Below are positions 23,824 to 31,777 of a stretch of DNA of 64,000 nucleotides, one piece after another. Position 1 is the stretch's first letter; each line of letters starts with the position of its first letter. The position numbers were made by a program, and so were the translations under genes. Origin of the DNA: Marinobacter salinexigens (lineage in GTDB: Bacteria > Pseudomonadota > Gammaproteobacteria > Pseudomonadales > Oleiphilaceae); the NCBI RefSeq assembly GCF_008370345.1, contig NZ_VTUU01000008.1:62001-126000 (forward strand), read 5' to 3'. Under the pieces are notes generated by a model. It was not told the origin of the DNA and did not search any database. It saw nothing but the letters and a program-made list of their open reading frames with translations.

Positions 23824-25827
23824 ATGGCTCGGCGGACACGTTTGATGCACATGGCTCCAGATATTCAGCTACCCAGTCTCCCCGAGGTTACCCTCCGGGC
23901 ACTTGAGGCATGCCATCAGGACGAGAACTATCGCAAGATCAGCGATATCGTTTCCGCAGACACCGCGCTCGTTGCCCGCATTCTTGCGTTGGCAAATTCG
24001 GCACTCTACGGCCCGACTACCCGTATTCAGTCAGTAGACCAGGCACTGCTCCGGCTCGGAACACGGCGTTTTCATACACTGGTACTAACAGCTGCCCTGC
24101 GGCAATTACTGTTTGAGCTGGGAGGCGATGAATGGCAACAGCTCCGGCATTTCTGGCGCCATTCGCTGACCACAGCATTGACAGCCAGAGCACTGGCCAC
24201 CCTGACCCGATATCCGGAGCCCGATGAAGCGTTCATGCTAGGCATGCTGCACAACATCGGAGAACTGATCGCGCTAAAAACTCCCGATGCGGAAGCCCGC
24301 CAACACTACTTCAATCACCAGTCAGATATTGCTGCGGATCTGGTGACCCGCTGGGGGCTGGGATCAGTAGCAGCAGATGCCATGCGCTTTCAACAGGCGC
24401 TGCCCAATGAATTGAAGGATGCCAGCCACCTGGTAAAACTGATCAGTCTTGCGACACGACTGGCATTATCGGATGCCGCTGGCATTGCCGCAGCAGCCAC
24501 CATTTTCGGCCTGAACGAAGAGCTGACCAGAGAGATTAACCGCCGGATCAGCCATGAAGTCTCCGGTATGGCAGAATCACTCGGCATCCCTCTGGACAAC
24601 GAATACGATGGCGAAACCGCAACCCGCAAACTGAAGCAGACAATCCTCCGGCAGGCTATGGCAAATCAGGCTCTGGGATTGAGTGAGCAGAAGGGACCCG
24701 TCGAGGACATTCTGGCAGAAACCGTTAATAGCCTGACCCTGATCACCGGCCTGCCCGCCCTGTGCTTCGGTCAATCCGATGACGATCTGGTGTTGCTGTC
24801 GGGCACCGTGGGAGATATACCCGATTTTTCCGTTTCGGCCCAACCCGGCGGTAGTGTCCTTACCGAAGCATTCGCATCCCGCCAGCCGATGTACCTGGGC
24901 GATCGCCCCCCCACTGTACTGGACCGCCAGCTTCTGGCACTGCTACGCGCACCTTCCCTGTTGGCCATTCCGGTAATCGCAGGGAATTCGTGTCCGGGTG
25001 TGTTTGCGCTGGGCACAGATGATCAGGGGATAGCTGCAACCAGAGAACTGGCATCATTGTTCACCCGCGAGCTGTCGGACGTTCTCCAACAGTACGACCA
25101 ATCCAATGCAAACACAGATGGTAACGCTGCGCTGAATGAACAGATTGCCCGCGAGGCCATGCGCAAACAGGTGCATGAAGTCAGTAATCCGCTGACCATC
25201 ATAAGACAATATATCTACCAACTCCGGAACCGACTGGACGATTCCAGCGTCAGGGAAGAGCTGGATATCATTCGGGACGAACTTGACCGCGCCGGAAACC
25301 TGTTGTTGCAGATGAGCCACTCCGGTTCCCGGCTCCCTGAGGATGACGTCACCGATCTGAATGAAGAATTGAACAATCTGTCACGAATTTTGGAAGACAG
25401 CCTGTTCGCTGACAGCGCACACCGCTTCAACGTGCTACCGTGCGATCAGCCTACACGGGTTCAGGCAAATGCGTCGCCCATCCGGCAGGTTGTCATCAAT
25501 CTGGTCCGCAACGCCGCGGAAAGCCTCCCGGAAAGTGGCGGTCAGGTGGAACTGAAAACATCCGCTCCAGTGTGGCAAAACAATCGCAACTGGGTGGAGT
25601 TGGAGATAACGGATACGGGACCCGGGATTCCCAAGGATGTAAGGGACTCCCTCTTTGCACCGGTGCGCACCTCAAAAGGTGAAGGCCACAGCGGGTTGGG
25701 GCTAAGCATCGTAAAGCAGTTAATTGATGACATGGAGGGCATCATCGCTTGCAGGACAGGACAGGAAGGTACCACCTTCAGAATTCTGTTACCTGCCGCA
25801 AGCCATAAAAAGAACGATTCAGACTGA
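23824..25827 (+). CDS. HDOD-GAF sensor histidine kinase
   Basis: Hybrid-input sensor of 667 residues with no membrane segment, so cytoplasmic. HDOD domain about residues 17-210 (LPSLPEVTLRALE, HNIGELIAL), a GAF-like region about 290-425, then a kinase core: phospho-accepting His451 in HEVSNPLTII, N-box NLVRNAAESL, and G-boxes DTGPGIP and GLGLSIVKQL. The HDOD part lacks a full HD metal set, as is usual for HDOD. The ATG at 23824 has no clear ribosome site, and ATGs at 23845 or 23851 are possible. It lies 24 bases before the REC-PAS-GGDEF-EAL gene, the probable phosphorylation target. Confidence 0.9.
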   Translation: MARRTRLMHMAPDIQLPSLPEVTLRALEACHQDENYRKISDIVSADTALVARILALANSALYGPTTRIQSVDQALLRLGTRRFHTLVLTAALRQLLFELGGDEWQQLRHFWRHSLTTALTARALATLTRYPEPDEAFMLGMLHNIGELIALKTPDAEARQHYFNHQSDIAADLVTRWGLGSVAADAMRFQQALPNELKDASHLVKLISLATRLALSDAAGIAAAATIFGLNEELTREINRRISHEVSGMAESLGIPLDNEYDGETATRKLKQTILRQAMANQALGLSEQKGPVEDILAETVNSLTLITGLPALCFGQSDDDLVLLSGTVGDIPDFSVSAQPGGSVLTEAFASRQPMYLGDRPPTVLDRQLLALLRAPSLLAIPVIAGNSCPGVFALGTDDQGIAATRELASLFTRELSDVLQQYDQSNANTDGNAALNEQIAREAMRKQVHEVSNPLTIIRQYIYQLRNRLDDSSVREELDIIRDELDRAGNLLLQMSHSGSRLPEDDVTDLNEELNNLSRILEDSLFADSAHRFNVLPCDQPTRVQANASPIRQVVINLVRNAAESLPESGGQVELKTSAPVWQNNRNWVELEITDTGPGIPKDVRDSLFAPVRTSKGEGHSGLGLSIVKQLIDDMEGIIACRTGQEGTTFRILLPAASHKKNDSD

Positions 25828-25851
25828 CGTAGAAACAACGGACACAAACCG

Positions 25852-28032
25852 ATGGCATCTGAACTAACTGATCAGCCTTTCAGTAACGGTCTTGAGGCAG
25901 CGGCAAGAATCCTCGTGGTAGATGACGAACCCCGTCTCCTCCGCTCGCTCTCGTCACTACTGCAGGAACGTGGCTACCATGTCACTGAGGCCCTCGGAGG
26001 CAGAAAAGCCTGCGAACTGGTGAATCAGCAGTCCTTCGACCTGGCGCTTCTGGATCTTCGAATGCCCGAGGTGGACGGCTTTGATGTGATGAGCCACATC
26101 GCTGATACCCAGCCTGAATGCGGCTGCATTGTTGTCAGTGGCGAAAGTTCCTTTACCGCCGTCAGCCGGGCCCTGCGCAGGGGTGCCATCGACTACATAC
26201 GAAAGCCCTTCGACCCTGAAGAACTGCTTGCCACAGTCGAAAACGTCACCGGTAAACAGTCGCTGATTAAAGCCCACGAACAGGTTCAGTTCCGGCTGGA
26301 AAAGTCCGAAGCCCTGCATCGCTATATCGTCAACAGTTCCCCGGACATCGTTTTCATGCTCGATGAAAAGGGCCACGTCTGTTTTGTGAACAGCAAAGTT
26401 GAAAGCCTGCTGGGCTATCAGCCATCTGAGCTCTGCGGCAGGCATTTTCGCCATATTATCGATGACAGGGATCTTGCGCGGGGTACTTACGCCCTCAATG
26501 GTCCAAATATCACCGCAGACAATCCCAGAACACTGGAAGTCCGCCTGAAAACCCGCGGCAGCCGGCGGGCTACCCGGCATTTCGAGATCACCGCCTTCCC
26601 CATTGATCCACAATCCTGGCCCCACAGCGAAAACCCTCAAGAGAACTTCAACGGCAAAACCGCTCACTTCTATGGCACCGCAAGGGACGTCACCGAACGC
26701 AAGGAAGCCGAGGCCTTCATCAATTTCCAGGCCTACCACGATCTGCTGACCCGCCTCCCGAACCGAGCGCTCTTCAAGGACCGTCTTGAACTGGCCATCA
26801 CCCATGCCCGGCGCAGTGGCCAAAAGCTTGCAGTCATGTTTCTCGACCTCGATCGATTCAAGGTCATCAACGACACTCTGGGACACGCGATGGGTGACCG
26901 ATTGCTACAGGCCGTCACCCATCGGCTGGAGAAGTGTCTGCGCAAGGGCGACACCCTGTCACGCTTTGGCGGCGACGAGTTCACCCTGCTACTGCCTTCC
27001 ATTCACAATCATGACGACGCCAAACAAATTGCGACCAAGCTGATCGATACTCTCAAAGCTCCATTCCAGTTGGGGGAGCATGAGGTCTTCGTTGGCGTCA
27101 GCATTGGTATCTCTGTCTTTCCGGATGTCGGCGAGACCATGGATCAACTGATCCAGAATGCGGACATCGCCATGTACCACGTCAAGGGCAAAGGCAAAGA
27201 TGGTTACTGCTTTTTCTCGGACAGCATGAGCATCGATACCGCCAACCGTCTCAATCTCGAACGAGACCTGAGACAGGCTCTGGAGCGGGACGAACTACGT
27301 GTGTATTACCAACCCCAGGTTTGCGCCACAACCAACCGCATCGTCGGACTTGAAGCTCTGGTACGCTGGCAGCATCCGGAAAGAGGTTTGCTGTACCCCC
27401 GTGACTTCCTGCCCCTGGCAGAAGAAACTCAACTGATCGGTTTGCTCAGCGAACGGGTACTGGACAAGGCATGCCAGGATGTCGGCCTGTGGATTCGGTC
27501 AGGCCATCCTGACCTGCGCCTCGCAGTGAACCTGTCTCCGATTCAGGTGGAGCATCCGAAATTTGTCGAAACCCTGATGGAGACCGTAAAAGCCCACAAC
27601 TTTCCCGCTGGTAACCTGGAAATCGAGATCACCGAGAATGTGATCATGAATGATCTGGAGCAGATCAGCCAAAAGCTGCGGGAACTGGCAGAGCTGGGTG
27701 TTCGTATCGCCATTGATGATTTCGGAACCGGATATTCATCCCTGAACTATATCCACCGTTTACCCATACACACCCTGAAAGTGGACCAGTCCTTCGTCAA
27801 AGCCATACGTGCCGGTGACGACGGCGCCTGCATCGTCAACGCCATCGTTGCCATGGCCCACGGCCTGAAACTCGAGATTGTCGCTGAAGGTGTGGAAACA
27901 GACGAACAGCTGGAGTATCTGCGGAGGCTGGGCTGTCATCAGGTTCAGGGCTTCTTCTACAGCCCGGCAAGACCGGCCCTTGATATAACCCGTACCCTCG
28001 GACAAAGCAACGCAAGGGCAGTAGCCTCCTAG
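25852..28032 (+). CDS. REC-PAS-GGDEF-EAL response regulator (c-di-GMP turnover)
   Basis: A 726-residue protein. The receiver domain (about 18-135) has acidic D24/D25, phosphoacceptor Asp68 (LLDLRMPE) and the KPFDPEE lysine. A PAS domain spans about 155-285 (SSPDIVFMLDEKG). The GGDEF domain has an intact GGDEF at 373-377, the EAL domain an intact EAL at 501-503 plus NLSPIQ, EIEITEN, DDFGTGYSS, LKVDQSF and VAEGVET, so diguanylate cyclase and phosphodiesterase sites are both complete. It directly follows the HDOD kinase gene and is likely its partner: phosphorylation of Asp68 would tune c-di-GMP level. Confidence 0.94.
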   Translation: MASELTDQPFSNGLEAAARILVVDDEPRLLRSLSSLLQERGYHVTEALGGRKACELVNQQSFDLALLDLRMPEVDGFDVMSHIADTQPECGCIVVSGESSFTAVSRALRRGAIDYIRKPFDPEELLATVENVTGKQSLIKAHEQVQFRLEKSEALHRYIVNSSPDIVFMLDEKGHVCFVNSKVESLLGYQPSELCGRHFRHIIDDRDLARGTYALNGPNITADNPRTLEVRLKTRGSRRATRHFEITAFPIDPQSWPHSENPQENFNGKTAHFYGTARDVTERKEAEAFINFQAYHDLLTRLPNRALFKDRLELAITHARRSGQKLAVMFLDLDRFKVINDTLGHAMGDRLLQAVTHRLEKCLRKGDTLSRFGGDEFTLLLPSIHNHDDAKQIATKLIDTLKAPFQLGEHEVFVGVSIGISVFPDVGETMDQLIQNADIAMYHVKGKGKDGYCFFSDSMSIDTANRLNLERDLRQALERDELRVYYQPQVCATTNRIVGLEALVRWQHPERGLLYPRDFLPLAEETQLIGLLSERVLDKACQDVGLWIRSGHPDLRLAVNLSPIQVEHPKFVETLMETVKAHNFPAGNLEIEITENVIMNDLEQISQKLRELAELGVRIAIDDFGTGYSSLNYIHRLPIHTLKVDQSFVKAIRAGDDGACIVNAIVAMAHGLKLEIVAEGVETDEQLEYLRRLGCHQVQGFFYSPARPALDITRTLGQSNARAVAS

Positions 28033-28266
28033 CAAAATTATTGATTGTCCGACATTCCTATATGAAACCTTGACCGGGTTTGCAAAGTATTGCGGAACGT
28101 TACTTTGTGTATCCGGAAATGCGTATTGCTGCACATAATTCCCCCACCCTGTTCTCTAAGCTCAGTCACACAGTCGTTGATCACCGAAATTCCGGAATCA
28201 GAAAGCCGGAAATAAAGACAACAAAGGTGACAACATTTCGAGCAACAAGAACAGGCGGCAGTCATC

Positions 28267-28920
28267 ATGCGCGACAAGTACAAGTACATTGGTCCGGTTT
28301 ACGATTTCCTGAGCAATCTATATAGCGGCAAGAACATTCACCGCTGCAAAACCGCCATGCTCGACGTGGAAACCGTGAAGCCCGGCGACAGAATCCTGTT
28401 TGCCGGCGTCGGCCATGGCAGGGATGCCATCAGAGCCGCAGAACTGGGCGCGGACGTCACCGTGGTAGACCTGTCAGAGACCATGCTGCGCAAGTTTGGC
28501 GAAGCCCAGATCAAAGAAGCCCCGAGCCTTTCCATCCGTCGCATCCACAGCGACATTATGAAGGTTGATGAATTCGAACAGTACGACATGGTCGTCGCCA
28601 ACTTCTTCCTGAACGTGTTCGACGAAGACATGATGGTCAAGGTATTGGAGCACCTGATTCGGCTCGGCAAAGCGGACGCCCGGGTGGTTGTCGGGGATTT
28701 TTGCTACCCCACGGGTAATATCGTAGCTCGGCTATTCAAGAAGCTTTACTGGTACATGGCGGTCTTTACCTTCTGGCTGTTTGCCAACAACGCCTTCCAC
28801 AAGATCTACAACTACCCCGAACATATGCAACGGCTGGGACTGGAAGTCACTGACAAGAAGCATTTCAAGCTTCTGAACATGGACTGCTACTGGTCCATCC
28901 TTGGCCGCAAACAGGCTTAA
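28267..28920 (+). CDS. Class I SAM-dependent methyltransferase
   Basis: Methyltransferase of 217 residues with motif I ILFAGVGHGRDAI (glycine-rich SAM loop), the acidic end of strand 2 in VVDLSETML and an internal strand VANFFLNVFDE. The C-terminal third is rich in aromatic residues (KKLYWYMAVFTFWLFANNAF), which suggests contact with membrane or lipid. The next gene encodes an MprF-C-like acyltransferase 45 bases on, so the pair may modify a lipid; that is inference. The ribosome site is weak (AGGCGG). The substrate is unknown. Confidence 0.78.
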   Translation: MRDKYKYIGPVYDFLSNLYSGKNIHRCKTAMLDVETVKPGDRILFAGVGHGRDAIRAAELGADVTVVDLSETMLRKFGEAQIKEAPSLSIRRIHSDIMKVDEFEQYDMVVANFFLNVFDEDMMVKVLEHLIRLGKADARVVVGDFCYPTGNIVARLFKKLYWYMAVFTFWLFANNAFHKIYNYPEHMQRLGLEVTDKKHFKLLNMDCYWSILGRKQA

Positions 28921-28965
28921 ACGGCCAGGCCACCCGTTCAACAACAATAACTGGGGAGCACAGAC

Positions 28966-29973
28966 ATGTCGGATCAGATTCTCGCCCTGGCCGGGCTGGG
29001 TGACCTCGCGGAAAGTCACTTCAGTTTTTCCGAGAGAGTCGGGTACCTGAAAAAATACGGGGTGCACTCGCAGTCGTTCTCCACGCTCCAACCGGGCATG
29101 CAGTACTTCGACCTCCCGGGAATTGGGTATGTGGCCTACATGCGCAAGTGGGGCGGAACCTTTGTCCTATCGGACCCTGTCTGCCCCGCTGACAAATTCC
29201 CGGTGATCCTTGAGCGTTTCCACAACCGCTTCCCGAATGCCTGCTACATCCAGGTGTCAAAGCAGGTCGTCGACTTCCTCCACCTGCGCTTTGGCCTCTA
29301 TGGAACGCAGTTTGGCAGCGAATCCAGAATTGATCTTGGAAAGTGGTCCCTGAGCGGCAAGAAAAAGCAGATTCTCCGCACCGCCCTGAACCAGGCCGAG
29401 AAAAACAACATAACCGTGAAGGAGCGTTTCAGCGACGACCATACCCGAGAGATCTCAGAAGCCTGGATACGCACCCGGAAGTGCAAAAGCAACGAGATCC
29501 GATTTCTGATTCGCCCCATGGAGATGGAGTACCGGGAGAACGAACGCCATTTCTACGCTTATCAGGATGGCAAGGCTGCCGGATTCATCTACTTCGATCC
29601 GATCTACCACAACAACGAGATTATCAGTTACGTCCCCAATATCTCCCGCGCCAACGCTGACTTCAGGCAGGGAATCTTTTACACACTGATGGCGCACGCC
29701 ATGGACGTCTTCAAGGCCGAGGGGGTTCCGTTTGTTGATCTGGGGCTGATTCCACTGTCTCTGGACAAGAATCCGGAGCACCAGGAAAGCAGGCTCCTGA
29801 AACGTCTTCTTCACGGGGTCTATGAGAAAGGCAATTTCCTATACAACTTCAAAGGGCTGGAATTCACCAAATCCCGCTTCCGCGGCGAAAGTTTCAAAAC
29901 CTACTGCTGCCACCGGCGTTCCATTCCAGCACTGGAATTCCTCGCCATGTTTAAACTCACCCGACTGCTGTAA
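28966..29973 (+). CDS. DUF2156 / phosphatidylglycerol lysyltransferase C-terminal-like protein
   Basis: A 335-residue protein resembling the C-terminal catalytic half of MprF (DUF2156, GNAT-like tandem fold). Segments of the family are MQYFDLPGIGYVAYMRKWGG, ILRTALNQAEKNN, GKAAGFIYFDPIYHN and FVDLGLIPLS. It has no transmembrane domain of its own, unlike complete MprF flippase-synthases. Such stand-alone proteins transfer an aminoacyl or acyl group to a lipid or small molecule in the cases studied. Its 3' end overlaps the convergent murI gene by 17 bp. The neighbouring methyltransferase is probably in the same operon. Confidence 0.75.
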   Translation: MSDQILALAGLGDLAESHFSFSERVGYLKKYGVHSQSFSTLQPGMQYFDLPGIGYVAYMRKWGGTFVLSDPVCPADKFPVILERFHNRFPNACYIQVSKQVVDFLHLRFGLYGTQFGSESRIDLGKWSLSGKKKQILRTALNQAEKNNITVKERFSDDHTREISEAWIRTRKCKSNEIRFLIRPMEMEYRENERHFYAYQDGKAAGFIYFDPIYHNNEIISYVPNISRANADFRQGIFYTLMAHAMDVFKAEGVPFVDLGLIPLSLDKNPEHQESRLLKRLLHGVYEKGNFLYNFKGLEFTKSRFRGESFKTYCCHRRSIPALEFLAMFKLTRLL

Positions 29974-30808
29974 CCCCATCCGGTTTTCCTGACCAGTAGC
30001 CCTGAACGTTGTCAGGGCACAGGTCCAGGCCCACCATAAAATCGGTCACCCCCTCCGGAACCGGCCCGGAAAACAGCGCGGCTCTTACCGGGGCAGCGGC
30101 AGGATGACTGGTACCGGAGGCACCATTCATGCTTTTTTCGTCAAGAAGGTGTTCCACCCTGCGAGCAATAGCTTCTCCGGAATCCACCCAGAAGCGCACA
30201 TCCGGCAGAACCTGCCGGAGAGCTTCGAGAAGCAATGGATAGTGCGTGCAACCCAGCACCACGGTATCGACACCGGCTTCGCCAAATTCCGACACCGCCT
30301 CGGCCAGTGCCTGATGGGGTACTCCGATGCCACGCACCGAATTTTCAGCCCAACGCACAAGATCCGGGTGGCCGATCCGGGACACCTCACAGTGGTCAGC
30401 AAACTCCCGAATCAGGTTATCAAGGTAAGGCCTGCGGACAGTAGCGGGCGTTGCCAATACGCCAATTCGACCATTTCGGGTCGTCGCTGCAGCAGGCTTT
30501 ATTGCTGGAACAACACCCACTACCGGCACCGGTATAGTCGCCCGGACATGAGGCAAAACCACCGTGCTGGCCGTGTTACAGGCAATCACGACGACATCAC
30601 AGGAGAACTCGGCGAGGGCGCTGGAGATTAACGACTCACAGCGTTCAATAACCACCGACTCAGACTGATCTCCATAAGGAAACACCGCGTTGTCGGCCAG
30701 ATAAACCAGTTCTACAGCAGGCAATTTCCGGCGAATGCAGGCAGCAACACTCAACCCACCCACGCCAGAATCAAATATCAGTACCCGAGGCTGATCACGG
30801 CCATTCAA
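29957..30808 (-). CDS. murI: Glutamate racemase
   Basis: Cofactor-independent racemase of 283 residues that makes D-glutamate for peptidoglycan. The two catalytic cysteines are visible in VVIACNTAS and VLGCTHYP; the N-terminal DSGVGGLSV and PYGD motifs bind the substrate. The start is a TTG whose 4-base overlap (TTGA) with the nudC stop and strong AAGGAGG site nine bases upstream argue for translational coupling. No in-frame ATG lies nearby. The 3' end overlaps the convergent MprF-C-like gene. Confidence 0.94.
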   Translation of the reverse strand: MNGRDQPRVLIFDSGVGGLSVAACIRRKLPAVELVYLADNAVFPYGDQSESVVIERCESLISSALAEFSCDVVVIACNTASTVVLPHVRATIPVPVVGVVPAIKPAAATTRNGRIGVLATPATVRRPYLDNLIREFADHCEVSRIGHPDLVRWAENSVRGIGVPHQALAEAVSEFGEAGVDTVVLGCTHYPLLLEALRQVLPDVRFWVDSGEAIARRVEHLLDEKSMNGASGTSHPAAAPVRAALFSGPVPEGVTDFMVGLDLCPDNVQGYWSGKPDGVTAVG

Positions 30809-31644
30809 CGGGTCTGTCCTCCTTCATCTGCCAGTTCCTGTTCCATGGCCGCAATCAATGCTCCGGCAATAGTTGTCGTAGGGGGCACCGGTGGCGTCTG
30901 GCCTGGCTGGAACCAATCAGCATGCTCAATCTCATCTTCCTGAAGCACCAGGTCACCGCCAGCATAATCGGCAAAAAAACCGACCATCAACTGGTGTGGA
31001 AACGGCCAATGCTGGGACCCCCGGTAGCGGATATTGGTCACATCAAGACCGGTTTCTTCCTTGACCTCTCGCGCTACCGCACCTTCCAGGCTTTCACCCG
31101 GCTCAACAAATCCGGCAATGAGGCTATAGAAATGTCGTTTAGCCCGGGAGGATTTAGCCAACAGGTAACGATCATCCCGGCAGATGACCACAATCACACA
31201 CGGGGCGAGTCTCGGATACCAGGGAATCTCACAATCGGAACACCATCTGGCACGTTCCTGCGGATGAAACCCTGTCTCTTGACCACACCGGCCGCAAAAG
31301 CGGTGATCAAGCCACCACTGCCAGACCTGAAACCCCATACTCAGCAGGTCAACAGGTGCATCGTCCCGCATCAGCATTGCCTCCCACAGGGTAACAGCCT
31401 CCAACTCGGGAATGTCGCGGCTGTCGATCCCCACAACGTAGACGGAGCGGCCATCGCGGTGACCGATAAAAACAGCCTCGCTGATGTCCCTCAGAGTTTC
31501 CATGGCTTCCGCAGGGACCAGCCAATCGTTCTCCGGTTTCATCACATTCGAGCCTGACACCAGCAATATAAAATCGCCTGCTGTCGGTTTTTCCGTGGAC
31601 CAACCGGGGCGCCAATCTGCCTTTGATTCCGTCATTATCTGCAT
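30805..31644 (-). CDS. nudC: NAD+ diphosphatase (NudC-type Nudix hydrolase)
   Basis: Nudix hydrolase of 279 residues that cleaves NAD(H) to NMN and AMP and can remove NAD caps from RNA. The zinc ribbon is CGRCGQ ... CSDC around residues 117-140, the Nudix box is GFVEPGESLEGAVAREVKEE around 189, and the NudC signature SQHWPFPHQLM follows at about 222. The start at 31644 has a close AGG; an ATG at 31635 is an alternative. It is translationally coupled to murI and divergent from plsB. Confidence 0.92.
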   Translation of the reverse strand: MQIMTESKADWRPGWSTEKPTAGDFILLVSGSNVMKPENDWLVPAEAMETLRDISEAVFIGHRDGRSVYVVGIDSRDIPELEAVTLWEAMLMRDDAPVDLLSMGFQVWQWWLDHRFCGRCGQETGFHPQERARWCSDCEIPWYPRLAPCVIVVICRDDRYLLAKSSRAKRHFYSLIAGFVEPGESLEGAVAREVKEETGLDVTNIRYRGSQHWPFPHQLMVGFFADYAGGDLVLQEDEIEHADWFQPGQTPPVPPTTTIAGALIAAMEQELADEGGQTR

Positions 31645-31777
31645 TTACCTGGGTGATAAGTGGGCCAAGCTGAAATGTAACATACAGCGGCTACGGTCAA
31701 GAATGGAACAGCGGCTTTCCGGCCTGAGCGCAACCAAGTAAACTTGGCCCCTGTTTCTGTTACCGGAGCCATCGTAT

